Positions 1 through 9,954 of a stretch of DNA of 64,000 nucleotides are shown piece after piece. The stretch's first letter is position 1. Every line of letters begins with the position of its first letter. Position numbers and translations under genes: made by a program. Location: assembly GCF_050003625.1 (NCBI RefSeq), contig NC_134400.1, positions 65,738,126-65,802,125 of the forward strand, in the 5' to 3' direction. This DNA is from Haematobia irritans. Its lineage: Eukaryota; Arthropoda; Insecta; Diptera; Muscidae. A model generated the notes under the pieces. That model was given only the letters and a program-made list of their open reading frames with translations, had not been told where the DNA came from and did no database searches.

Positions 1-871
1 TTCTTCCGGTTAAAGGAACATGGTCACAACCTAAAATGTTTTGATCTTTATGAAAAAACTTTTTTCGTCGTCGAAAAAAGGACGCCACTTGAGAAAAGAA
101 AACAAATTAATTAATTTATTTATTTGTTTTTATTTATTTATACACTAATTCATTGTTTATTTATATTTATAATGTCGTGCACGCAAACATCACATATTTT
201 TACACACACTCTATTTTGGTTCAATTTCAACAATAAGTAATCATTCCATATTTACTTCGTGCCCATCAAATTTAAAAATGCAGGCATCATGTAACTGCAA
301 ATAAAAACAAATTATACCATAAGCAAAATGCGGAACAAAAAACAGGTAAATTTTTTTTCAATTACATTATCCTTTTTTGTGTTCACATAAAACCACGTGC
401 CTCTTCTGAAAAAATCAATTAACACAAAACACATTAATTCCGTATTCTCCGTCCATTCGAAGCAACAATCAACACGCGACTGATGCGCAAAATGAAAATC
501 GTGTGTACTTACTCAATGTTTTTATAAAATTCTTTTCGCTGCAAAAAAGTTAAAAAATTAAATGGCCACGAAAAAAAATACATGGTCTTTATGACCATGT
601 AATGATTCTAGACATGTTTATTCCTAACCTATAAAAATAATTTTTTCTCTGCAAAAAACCATGTTATGGTCTCAAATTCTATCATTTAAATAATATAACA
701 TGTTTGCGGCATTTGAGAACCATTTAAATGCTTATTGCCAACTTATATTTTTCTCCGCTCGAAAATTATTTTTACAAAGACAAAATACATGGTTTTCTCG
801 ACAATTACATACTCTAGATAAACATTAAATGTATGCGGCAACCATGTCCAAACATGTTTTTTCTGTGCGTG
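1..871 (+). mobile_element. Repeat A copy 1 (non-autonomous TIR element), 3' part
   Basis: This non-coding repeat recurs at 46770-46990, 47635-48774, 49091-50104, 53253-53815, 57070-58061, 58378-59219 and 63672-63946. Full copies run from CACGCAGAGAAGAAAC to a terminus ending CTGTGCGTG, which are imperfect inverted repeats, and several are flanked by TA. Here the 5' end lies outside the window and the 3' end is at 871. The interior is AT-rich, with a repeated motif of the type catggtcacaacctaaaatgtt near one end. No ORF is conserved between copies, so it is judged a roughly 1.1-kb non-autonomous DNA element, possibly Tc1/mariner-like from the TA flank; that class is inference. Confidence 0.7.
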
Positions 872-1185
872 TGGTTAGCATGCCCGCCTTGCATACACAA
901 GGTTCGATTCCTGCTTCGACCGAACACCAAAAAGTTTTTCAGCGGTGGATTATGTCACCTCAGTAATGCTGGTGACATTTCTGAGTGTCTCAAAACTTCT
1001 CTAAGTGGTTTCACTGCCATGTGGAACGCCATTCGGACTCGGCTATAGAAAGGAGGTCCCTTGTCATTGAGCTTAACATGGAATCGGGCAGCACTCAGTG
1101 ATAAGAGAGAAGTTCACCAATGTGGTATCACAATGGACTGAATAGTCTAATGAATAGTCGGGCTGCCAACTAACCTAACCTAACT
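872..1185 (+). mobile_element. tRNA-derived SINE, copy 1
   Basis: The head carries an A-box-like tggttagcatg and a pol III B-box ggttcgattcc about 30 bp later, followed by a shared body of about 230 bp. The 3' end is gggctgccaactaacc followed by CCTAA repeats. Related copies lie at 50105-50386, 56763-57062 and 62670-62895; the last is 5' truncated and has an 11-bp target duplication, which establishes retroposition. It abuts the end of repeat A. Not a functional tRNA gene: there is no acceptor stem. Confidence 0.75.
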
Positions 1186-1219
1186 GTTGATGAGACATGG
1201 ATCCACCACTATACTCCTG
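1186..1219 (+). pseudogene. mariner transposase scrap
   Basis: The forward frame reads VDETWIHHYTP, which matches the first catalytic Asp region of mariner transposases. Homology stops after about 11 codons and the next codons run into a stop. It is only a short remnant, and the call rests on this motif alone. Confidence 0.4.
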
Positions 1220-2141
1220 TTTGGGAATAAACTAATGAAAGCTGAAAAATGAAATGTTGCCTTTCTAAATAAGAACACCGTGAGAAATTAGGGTTTAAAT
1301 TCAACTCGGGAATATTTATTTACAAATATTTTGAATCGTAATTTTAATTTAAATTCATTTATTATTAGGTTTATGTTTTAACTAGTATTTAGGTTTAAAT
1401 TGGAGTTTTAAAATATTTACAAATTTAAAATAGATTAACGTGAATTTTAATGAAATGGTGTAAATGATGGTTCGATGCAAATTCATGTGTTATATTCAAT
1501 TGATTTGTGCAATATAGTGTAAAGTTAAATTTCAATATATAATTCACATGGAGGTCTTGTGCAATATAGATTTAAGCAAATTAATTTGTGCAATATAGAA
1601 TTAAGATGAATGTACGATGGGTTTTGTGTTGTTATGTTGAGATCGTTTAGTTTTGTTTGTGGCCCGCACTTTGCGTTTTGGTTTTATGATGGGTAATGGG
1701 TTGATATGTCGTTTCTGTCACTGTTTGTTCACTGTACGTTGACCTGTAAAATATTTATGCTTTTAAAATGTTCACTCGTATATTGTCTTTATTTTAAATT
1801 GTAATGTTAATAAGATTTCAAGCAAATTTCAAAAACAAATTTATGCTACACTTTCACTTTCGCGGGGGCAGACGAGTTCGCACGTACGTATTTGTTTACT
1901 TCACCGTTGGTTCAAGACTGGTTCGTTGCCCTCTTGAGTGATGCCTAGTAGCCGATGCAAAGCTTAGCGACAAAAATACAAGCATCGATCAAAGGGCAAC
2001 TTTCCAGGTAAACAAATAGAAAAACAAAAGGACACGACGATTAAAAATTATTTGTGCCGCTACGCACAGTGTTTCAAAACGGGTTCAAAGAAACATTGAA
2101 CATTCTGCCCACCGTGAAAGAGTGTAGTTTACCTTACCTCC
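1220..2141. other. AT-rich stretch, possibly the 3' end of BEL-1
   Basis: There is no credible coding sequence. It lies where the 3' UTR and 3' LTR of the minus-strand BEL-1 element should be. The phrase ttgtgcaatata recurs at least three times (about 1505-1600). I could not match it to a second LTR upstream of the BEL-1 gag, so no LTR is claimed. Confidence 0.4.
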
Positions 2142-3011
2142 TCATCTCGTTTCCTGCGACGAGCTACTCACTGGTCCCACAAACAAGTATCCCCAATCGG
2201 ACAGCTGGGCAAAGACACGCCCTAAGCCGGTTTCCACAACTCCATCCCTCCTGAGGTAGGCATATGGACCAGCACCAATTTCGACGTCAATAGATTCATT
2301 TCCCCTGGGATCAATTCCGGCAAGAGGTCTGGATTCCATGGCGGTGGTGGGATCCTCAATTATTGGATCTGAGTAGGGTCTTAGTGGAAGGTCACGGGTC
2401 ACTAAGGCCTTTAACCGGTAAACGAGTCGGCTGCAATATGTCCGGCACCGCAATCGAATACTTGCAAACCTGTGGCCATGTCATTCGGTGGTTGGAATGC
2501 CAAGTCTCGTGATTGTGGAGGCCGCAACTCTTGTTGACGTAGCTGCCTGACACAGCAACACCCTGCCACTGGCCTAGTCCTCGGAGTTTTCAGCTGCCAT
2601 GTACACTTGCGCCGTTGGTATAAACACTGAGGATCGGTGGTATGGCAATTCCATTAGAGGGGGCGTGTAGCGACCAAATGTTTCCCTCAGCTGAGGAGCC
2701 CCATGCAACATGGTATGGTGTCGCAAGTTACACTCCCTGCACGCCGTGAGGACTGGACAGTCTGGAGCTAGGTGGCTACGTGTCAGGCAGTTGCGACAAT
2801 AGCTACGTCGCTCTATGGTCTCGTACCGTTGGTATGGAGTCTGCTGGCGGAAACGATGACAATTTCTGAATGGGTGGTCATCTTGACAAAGCCCACAAGC
2901 AAATTGGCAATGAGAAGGGCGGTAGCGTGGGTCGTTGTTATGGCGGTTGTGACGGGCAGGTCCGCTGGGTCCAGGTGGGGATGGGTCTCGGTTTGGAAGT
3001 ACTCCTGACAT
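2142..3011 (-). pseudogene. BEL-1 accessory 3' ORF: zinc-knuckle trio plus retropepsin-like domain
   Basis: The ORF starts 58 nt after the integrase stop, in the position where retroviruses carry env. The chosen ATG (3011-3009) follows a splice-acceptor-like TTTCGTTGCAG by two bases. The first part has three zinc-binding clusters like those in BEL Gag (CGLCQDDHPFRNC, CRNCLTRSHLAPDC, CRECNLRHHTMLH). The same frame, after stops near 2562 and 2506, continues into a region resembling the BEL protease domain (DUF1758): STITRLGIPTTE, then IDVEIGAGPYAYLRRDG, then WGYLFVGPVSS. Where proteases have DSGS this copy reads CQAAT, so it should not be catalytic. The function is unknown; it could bind RNA or modulate Gag or protease. 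Two in-frame stops make this copy a pseudogene. Confidence 0.65.
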
Positions 3012-3013
3012 AT

Positions 3014-3024
3014 CTGCAACGAAA
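3014..3024 (-). promoter_or_regulatory. Predicted splice acceptor of the BEL-1 3' ORF
   Basis: On the minus strand the polypyrimidine-like TTTCGTTGCAG ends two bases before the ATG of the accessory ORF. The unrelated BEL-2 element has the same arrangement (see 38133). It suggests expression from a spliced subgenomic RNA. No transcript evidence is available. Confidence 0.5.
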
Positions 3025-4034
3025 GTTATGTGAGTACCGTGTTTTTTCATGAATTTACGATATGCTAGTCAGTCCGCAAATAACTTTACGATTTTCGTGA
3101 TGGGTCGACTAATTAACCCAGTCGAAGTGTTAACATCTACCACCCGGACGTTTTTATCAATCCCTTCATAAGTTTTGACAACCCTTCCAAGCCTCCATTC
3201 ATTTGGAGCTAAACGATTGTCTTTTACGGTCACTAGATCATTTATGACAAGATTTTGTTGCGGGTATTTCCATTTGTAGCTACGATGTAATTCATTTAAA
3301 TATTCAGATTTCCACCTTTGACAAAAGTTTTGTGAAATAATCTTCAACCGTTTACATCTGGTTGATAATGTTATATCATCCTCAGAAATATCGGGTTCTG
3401 CTGGGGCTAATAGTGGTGAACCCACTAGAAAATGACCGGGGGTCAAGGGCTCTAAACTAGAGGGGTCATCGCTAGCAGGATTAATAGGTCTTGAATTAAG
3501 ACAATCCTCTATGCGAGCTAAAATAGTGGATAACTCTTCAAAGGTGAAGTTCATTTTAGGCATAGTTTTTCGAAGGTGGGTCTTGAATGATTTAACTCCA
3601 GCCTCCCACAAACCTCCCATGTGGGGAGCACCGGGAGGAATAAACTTCCATTCTAAGTTCTGATGTACGTGTCGTTGCACTGTAGTGTCTTGTATTGATT
3701 TCATAAATGCGATCCTATCCTTCTTTATAAGTTCGGCGGCTCCTACAAAATGTTTACCATTGTCCGAAAATATTTTCTCCGGACACCCTCGTCTGCCTAT
3801 AAAACGATCTAAAGCGGCTATGAAGGATTGGGTCGACAAATCACTAGTAGCTTCTAAGTGTATTGCTCGAGTTGCAAAACAAACAAATATGCAGACATAT
3901 CCTTTGGTAATCAGACAGATGCGAGCTGTAATGCTTTTTATGCCAAAGGGTCCCGCAAAATCTACCCCCACATTTCGAAAGGCTCTAGATAACATAGTGC
4001 GCTATGGAGGAAGAGATGTCATAATTTGTGTCTG

Positions 4035-4930
4035 GGTCTTATCAGTGTTGCCAATTTGGTGCTTTTAGCACCAAATTTAGTGCTTTCTGATTTCTAAAAA
4101 GCACCAAATTGCCTTTTTGGTGCCTTTTCAAAAAAAGCACCAACTTGGTGCTTTCTGGCATTTTCATTTAGTGCTTTTGGTGTTTTTTTTTATTTTGAAC
4201 AGTATTAAGTAATTGATACACAAATTTTGATTAGACTTTCAAGAGCTGAAGAAACTCAAATTTATTGCCAAATATAGAATTTGATTGTTATGAAGTTGGT
4301 ATTGATTAATTTTTAATTAATATTGTTATTTAGGGTATTCTGTAGGAAAGTCGAGCGATGATTATCGAATTTTTGAATTTGGTAAAGATGTCATTAAAAA
4401 CGTTTGTATTAAATTCACAACTGAAATAAGCAATAGACTTCTTCCATATATTAATATTTTGAAAGTTGAAAAACATCACTGATCAAAATGAATTGGACGA
4501 AAGCATTAAAACTGATCAAGGTGTATACTAGAATAGCGTTTCATAATGGTGAGTACTAAGTTTGAGTTTTGCCGCTAAAGTGAAAACTATATCAGTAAAA
4601 AAGGCATAAAATTATGCATATTTGCTGCAAATTTTATTATAACTTGATGAGGTATAGCCAAAAGAAAAATTTTCACAAAGTTTGTATTCCTTAAAATGAA
4701 TTATTAAAGAAAAGTAATTGTGAAAAAATTACTATCTTAGCAGCTAAACTCGATCTTAATACCCACTTCATAGAATTCAATTCACAAAAGTTCTATAATA
4801 CATCTTCGGAAGTTTTTTTTTTTAGTAGAGCATTTAATTTTCGATTTTGTGGTGGAAGGTGGTATGTTAGAATTTATAATATATTTTTGGTGCTTTTTGG
4901 CCTTGAGGAGTTGGCAACACTGGGTCTTAT
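4035..4930. mobile_element. hAT-type non-autonomous element with its 8-bp target duplications
   Basis: The element proper is 4043-4922 (880 bp). Termini are CAGTGTTGCCAA and TTGGCAACACTG, perfect 12-bp inverted repeats of hAT style. The flanks ggtcttat (4035-4042 and 4923-4930) are an exact 8-bp target duplication. The first 150 bp are packed with TTTGGTGC/GCACCAAA words on both strands, like hAT subterminal transposase-binding repeats. There is no transposase. It contains an older MITE at 4549-4766. Confidence 0.9.
4549..4766. mobile_element. MITE B copy nested in the hAT element
   Basis: Starts ggtgagtactaagtttgag and ends ctcgatcttaataccca, near-inverted repeats matching the better preserved copy at 53944-54175. 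Non-coding. The flanks do not show the TTA duplication seen there, so the ends are probably eroded. Confidence 0.65.
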
Positions 4931-5302
4931 ACTGATGGAGAGCACAAGTTCGACAGTTGTGAATAACCTTTTTTACTAATTGCTTTAACCGAAATATCCA
5001 AAATTCGGAACGAATTACGCGAATCATTAATTGATTGCCGCCGTGCATTGTTACTTTATGAACGAATTCGACAAATAAAAGTGCAAACCGAGAATCATAT
5101 GGAATTAAAATTGGATGACGTTCATTATATGTAAGAGCAGGTGATTGAACTATCCGACCGTTTCATCTAAGCGAACCTTTCGCGTCAATTAAAGGGTTAA
5201 AAGGTAAGAGTTGGCTATTAGGTGAGAGTCGTTTCTTTTGGGTCAACGCTGCATACTCTTCAGCAAAATAATGTTATTGTGTAACGACTATACGACGAGT
5301 TT

Positions 5303-6049
5303 TTATATCCAAAAGTTCTGAACCCGTAATTTCTTCAGACGAAATTCGAAGTCGGTTTGTGCCCGTGATACGCCAAAAACGCATGACATCAGATAAAACA
5401 CGATATCGCGTGGCAAAGATGAAAAACGTGTCAATGGGTCCTCAAATGTGGATGTCGCAAAAACTTTCACTTGTTTAGCTTCAAGGTTTGTATCACAATT
5501 AAGTTGATGTTTAGGCCAATGATCTCTTGGCAATTTTAGCCACGATGGGCCAGTCCACCACAAATGATGTGTCTTCAATTCATCTGGAGAGCAGCCACGA
5601 CAGGCTACATCTGCTGGATTAGATTCGGAGTCCACATGACTCCAATTTTCACTACCTACATTTTCTAAAATTTCAGAAACCCTGTTTCCTACAAACGCGC
5701 TCCAAGAACACGGCGGTTTTCGAAGCCAAGCCAAAACTATCATAGATCTAGAAATTTGCAGATTTGGAATTATAGTGTTAGCTAATTTTGACAACATTAC
5801 TGCCCCACATATTTTCTTGATTGGGGCCACGCGGGTCTTGGCTGCTAACAGAAAAGTTTCTACACGGTCTCCATCTTCGACTCGAACGTAAAGTGTCGTA
5901 GCGTAAGCGCTTTCTGAAGCGTCACAAAAACCATGAATTTCAATGGTACTTAATGGGGAATAATGAATCCATCTTGGTACGGATATTGTGTCAATCACCG
6001 AATTATTTTTCGCAAAGTTTTTCCATTTCTTATTGGTAACAGGTTTCAA
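5303..6049 (-). pseudogene. BEL-1 RNase H region of Pol
   Basis: The 248-aa frame holds IHGFCDASESAYATTLYVRV, the BEL/Pao RNase H Asp region, then LLAAKTRVAPIK, WLRKPPCSWSAFVGNRV and NPADVACRGCSPDEL. It overlaps the RT frame by about 20 bp in a different phase, so a frameshift separates the two. The expected PRLELCGA stretch is damaged (KKICGAVML). Between 5049 and 5302 the pol frame is broken. Confidence 0.8.
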
Positions 6050-6773
6050 AGTGTCGTCCCACTAACCAGGCTTGTTGCATTATTAGTTTTGCAACGACAA
6101 TAATTGGGGCTAACCATCCGCAAGGGTCAAAGAATTTTGCGATTGTCGACAAAACTTGACGCTTCGTACAAAGTTCTTTTTCTTCAACATTAGGCGCTTT
6201 AAAAGTGAAATTATCTGCTGCTACATTCCACCGAATGCCTAGGGTCTTTTTTGACGATCCTTCAGAAAGATCCAACCAATTGACAGGCAACAAAAAATCG
6301 GGATGTAGGCCATTTAAAAGACGAGGGTCATTAGAGGTCCATTTCCTCAACTCGAAATCAGCAGAATCTAAAGCGGATGTTAATTGTTTTCTAGCGGCAT
6401 CGTCGACATATAAATTTTCTCTAATTATTTTTGAACCCAAAGGGTGTGAATCTTGAACGTCTTCCGCTAATTGAAGCAGCGTTCTAATCGCTAAAAATGG
6501 GGCGCAATTTATGCCAAAGGTTACGGTTAACAATTCAAATTCCTCAACTGGGCCATTTTCAGATAATCGAAAAAGTATTCTTTGAAATGAAGTTTGCTTT
6601 GGGTCTACCAGTATTTGACGATACATTTTCGTTACATCGGCGTTGAAAACATATTTGAAAAAACGCCATTTTAAAATTTGTAAAACTAAGTCCTGTTGTA
6701 AAATAGGACCGGTATGTAAAATATCGTTTATGCTTTTCTTATTTGAAGTGGGACTCGAAGCATTAAAAAGCAC
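6030..6773 (-). pseudogene. BEL-1 reverse transcriptase region
   Basis: Shows LFNASSPTSN, VFNADVTKMYRQILVDP, FGINCAPFLAIRTL and the catalytic LYVDDAARKQ. Compared with BEL-2 (YVDDILAGAHSLDDAMKSR) about 11 residues are missing right after YVDD, which should inactivate the enzyme. Upstream 6774-6901 is pol sequence in another frame. Confidence 0.85.
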
Positions 6774-6901
6774 CCTAAGTTTGGTGGTTACTCTATCTGG
6801 TTTAATGACTTATGTATGTTTTGTGAATCAATTTTTCTCATTTGTCCTAACTCGAGATATTCCCTAATGGCAGCGTCGCATTGAGCCTTTACATCAGGGG
6901 T

Positions 6902-8533
6902 TTAGGCAAGTTTTTTCTCCATACGATAAAATTGTGCATTTCTCGATGCACTGATTTCTGAACAGCTTTTAAATGGTAGGGTAACAATATATCTTCCAGT
7001 ATCATTACGTTTTGTCGTATATTTGTAATTAGTTTCACAATATATATCTTCTGCTGACGTCAAAATTCTTTTTGGGGTCTCTTCCACCTCCCAAAAACGT
7101 GTTATAATTTTCTCTAAAGAGGATGCATTATAAAGAGTAATTTGTTTTGATGTTTCTATATTTTGTTGACTGGGTCCACCAACGATCCATCCAAATACGG
7201 TATTTTGCGCTATAATTGATCCAAATGTTTTCATTGGAATATCAACGTTATAAATTAGCGGTCCTATATCTAAACCGATTAGCATATAAACGGGTCGACT
7301 TTCATAAAATCGAGGATCCGCCAAACTAAGATGCTTAAAATCTTCAAAATGAGAACGATTAAGGTTGTGGGTTGGTAAATTAGAAGGAAGGGTCATCAAC
7401 ACGGGTGCCCAAATTTCTAACTCAAAACTAGGATCGATACGTGAACAAAGTTGAAAAATGCAAGCCTTTGTCGATGTTTCGGCTACGGTGTCACTCAAGC
7501 CTGTGACGTGAACTAAATTCCTCACTGTAGGAAGTTGCAATTTGTTTTTCATTTTTTCCGAAATAAATGTTGACTGTGATCCAGGGTCAATTATTGCTCT
7601 GGCATCATATCTTTGTCCCCTTGATTTTATTTGTACAATGGCGGTAAACAACAGTGTTTCTGTAGGTTGTGGAGTGGGTCTGCCTTCTTGCAGCGTAAGA
7701 GTCGTTATACTAGGCGTTTCAATATTCGATGCGGACTGTATACAAGGTAAATTTGTTGATTGTTGAACAAGGTTGGAACGAGCGGCAGCACTTGTACTAG
7801 GTTGTGCTCCACCTCGATCCTGATTAACTAAGTTGAGAGCTCCAGTACTTGTACCAGGTTGTACTGTGTCTCGGTTATGATGAACAAGGGTATTGAGAAC
7901 GGCAGCACATGTACCGTCTCTTGTGTTTGTAGGGTCGCGGGCCTCATTACCCTTATCTAACAAGTTATGGTGTCTTTGATTACATTCCCTACAACTAAAA
8001 CGACTTTTACATTCCCGGACTCCATGATTCTGAAATAAACAATTATAACAACGATTCGACTGTTTTACTATTTGAATTCTTTCATTAATCGATTTTTCCA
8101 AAAATTTGGGACAATTTCGCAGCATATGATTTGTCCGACAAATTGGACAAACACTCTCGTTATGCCTGAGACTACGATTACTATTTTTTGAATTATTATT
8201 TGCTTGTGAATTACTATTGAGTCTTGAACCAGAATTATTTATTTTTTGATTTACATTAGTGTGAAAACTATTTACGCGACTCTCCCTTTTATCATAATGA
8301 TATCTAGATTGATTATATTTCGAGTTTTGGGTTTTAATATTTCCCACCGATTCCAAAGTCTTAAATTTATGTGACAAAAAATCATCCAACCTTTGCCAAC
8401 TTGGAAGGGTCGAACAATCCTCTAAACTATTCTCAAATTCCTCCAAAAAGGCTATTTTGTCGAAACAAGGTATACTAAAATTGGGTCTCATTCTCCCGTG
8501 TCTACTTGTAAAGTTTCCAAAGTTTGTATACAA
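6902..8533 (-). pseudogene. BEL-1 Gag zinc-knuckle and aspartic protease segment
   Basis: The frame runs 543 aa. A three-cluster zinc module (CPICRTNHMLRNC, CYNCLFQNHGVREC, CRECNQRHHNLLD) lies near residues 130-195. A low-complexity linker follows, then the BEL protease domain with ARAIIDPGSQSTFISEKM, where DPGS is the variant DSG site, and TVFGWIVGGP. The start given is only the limit of the frame; the true Gag-Pol starts in the segment ending at 9228, and the 8534-8763 stretch is frameshifted Gag. Confidence 0.8.
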
Positions 8534-8763
8534 GTACTAATTGTGCGCTGTAATTTTTGTATTGTTGAAGCGTTTTCAACTAAAACCGAGGGCAAATTAA
8601 AAATAATCCTAAGCTGTTCGTTAACTTGCATTCGTTTATTTTCGTACCTACTTTCTAAATTTCTCCAAGCTATATGGAAACCCTCATTAGTTAGGGGTAC
8701 ATTTGTAATGATTTCCCGCGCTTCTCCCGAAGTTTTTTAGGTCAAATGGAATAACTTACTTAA

Positions 8764-9228
8764 TCATGGATTATTGATGTAGATTGCAGAGAATAAATCT
8801 CTGAATGTTGGCCATTCATTATATCCGCCCTTAAAAATGTCTGTGTCACATGGTGGCAATCGCAAATTTGGGTCTACTGCTATGTTTTGTGTCATCGATT
8901 CCCTAGCTAATTTTTCCTGACTTTCCCGTTCCTGACGCGCTAAGATTTGTGTGCTAATTATACTTAAACCCCGTTTATAAACGTCCATACCCTTTTTATA
9001 ATGGCCGCGAAGCTTATCTTTATCCATAGGAGTCTCTCCCTCATCTGGAGTCCTATCCCGACAATTCATGTAAGCCCACCTAACTTGATCCCATAACGTA
9101 TTCAACTCCACTCGAGCTGCCTCTAACGCATGAAGATCCTCGGTTGCCGCCTTAACAGAACAAACGCTTTCAACGTCAACTAGATCATTTAAGCAATTAA
9201 CAAACTTTTCTTTCAAACTTTTATCCAT
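8764..9228 (-). pseudogene. BEL-1 Gag N-terminus
   Basis: MDKSLKEKF opens a 154-aa frame that reaches LPPCDTDIFKGGYNEWPTF, the conserved BEL/Pao Gag segment (DUF1759), also seen in BEL-2 (LPPCDTEIF, then SGDYKSWPTF). The frame ends soon after, at a frameshift. Gag packages the RNA in cytoplasmic particles. The 9229-9714 stretch upstream is AT-rich leader with no further feature. Confidence 0.8.
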
Positions 9229-9714
9229 GGTGTACTTTAATACTTTTTTGCACCGGTCAAAAAATTAAAATAAATCAAATTTCGCGAAAGAAAAATTTAG
9301 TTTCACTCAAGGAAATCCGAATTTTCTACAGGAAACTATATTAAATGTAAATTAAATGTAAGAGTTGTGGGGTCGGAAATGTATTTGTGGGTTCTAAATC
9401 ACGAAAAAATTACAAAAAAAAATCAAATTAAACAAAAACGAATTAGGGTCAGTAGACGAAATTGGGCCAAAGTTACGTAAAAAAATGTATAAAAATCCCT
9501 CAAGGCTGGCAATTCAAAACCTTTCACAAAATTCCCAAAAAAGCGAGAACTCAAACAAATTACAAAAAAAAAATTTCCACAAAAACAAAATTCAAAAAAT
9601 TAATCAAAATTTCCCCAAACAAACAATTTTTTAAAGCACGATGCTCAATTAATATCAGCGATAAATCGCATAAAACAATAACTTCAGATCAAGTGTCAAA
9701 AAAAAACAAGTAAG

Positions 9715-9954
9715 GATATTATACCCTGCACCACTCTGTGGTCATATGAATGTAAATCGGGCGATCGATATATATGGGAGATATATCCAAATCTGAACCG
9801 ATTTCAACCAAATTTGCCACGCATAGTTGCAATGCTAATTCTACTCCCTATGCAAAATTTCAACTAAATCGGAGCAAAAAATTGGCCTCTGTGGGCAAAT
9901 GAGTGTAAGTCGGGCGAAAGCTATATATGGGAGCTATATCTAAATCTGAACCGA
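9715..9954 (-). repeat. DINE-1-like dispersed repeat fragment
   Basis: Contains tattataccctgcaccac and aaatctgaaccgattt blocks shared with 12770-13336, 16678-16914, 17062-18232 and 45538-46456. It is the half of a DINE-like repeat lying 3' of the LINE X insertion; TTTGGCTGATA at 9955-9965 is the target duplication. The DINE/Helentron affinity is recognition by eye, not by search. Confidence 0.6.

Larger units (their letters stand above)
3069..5048 (-). pseudogene. BEL-1 integrase, interrupted by a hAT-type insertion
   Basis: The N-terminal part (5048-4931) contains the zinc-finger segment HNCRTC. The 308-aa part (3995-3069) holds the core: GVDFAGP with the first Asp, FSDNGKHFVGA with the second, and HMGGLWEAGVKSFKTHL containing the Glu. 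The C-terminus has the PLTPGHFLVGSPLL region typical of BEL/Pao (DUF5641). The 880-bp insertion at 4043-4922 separates zinc finger from core. BEL/Pao integrases join the reverse-transcribed element to chromosomal DNA; this one is dead. Confidence 0.85.
2142..9228 (-). mobile_element. BEL-1: decayed BEL/Pao LTR retrotransposon
   Basis: On the minus strand the order is Gag N-terminus (8764-9228), Gag zinc knuckles plus protease (6902-8533), RT (6030-6773), RNase H (5303-6049), integrase (5048-3069, split by a hAT element) and an extra 3' ORF (3011-2142). The order and motifs are those of BEL/Pao. It is inactive: several frameshifts, loss of about 11 residues after the RT YVDD, and the hAT insertion. 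No LTR or primer site was recognised; the 5' side runs into DINE-like repeat at 9715. Confidence 0.85.

Noticed and set aside
1..871. CRISPR-like or satellite array from repeated catggtca motifs
   Set aside because: Spacing and sequence are irregular; the motifs are internal to repeat A, and the genome is eukaryotic.
1171..1185. CCTAACCTAAC as telomeric DNA
   Set aside because: Only two to four units, always at the 3' end of the SINE; flies lack TTAGG telomeres.
1220..2141. BEL-1 3' LTR
   Set aside because: No partner sequence was found upstream of BEL-1 gag (9229-9714), so ends cannot be set.
9462..9713. Lys-rich 83-aa ORF
   Set aside because: Follows from AAA-rich leader sequence; no start context or homology, and it opposes BEL-1.
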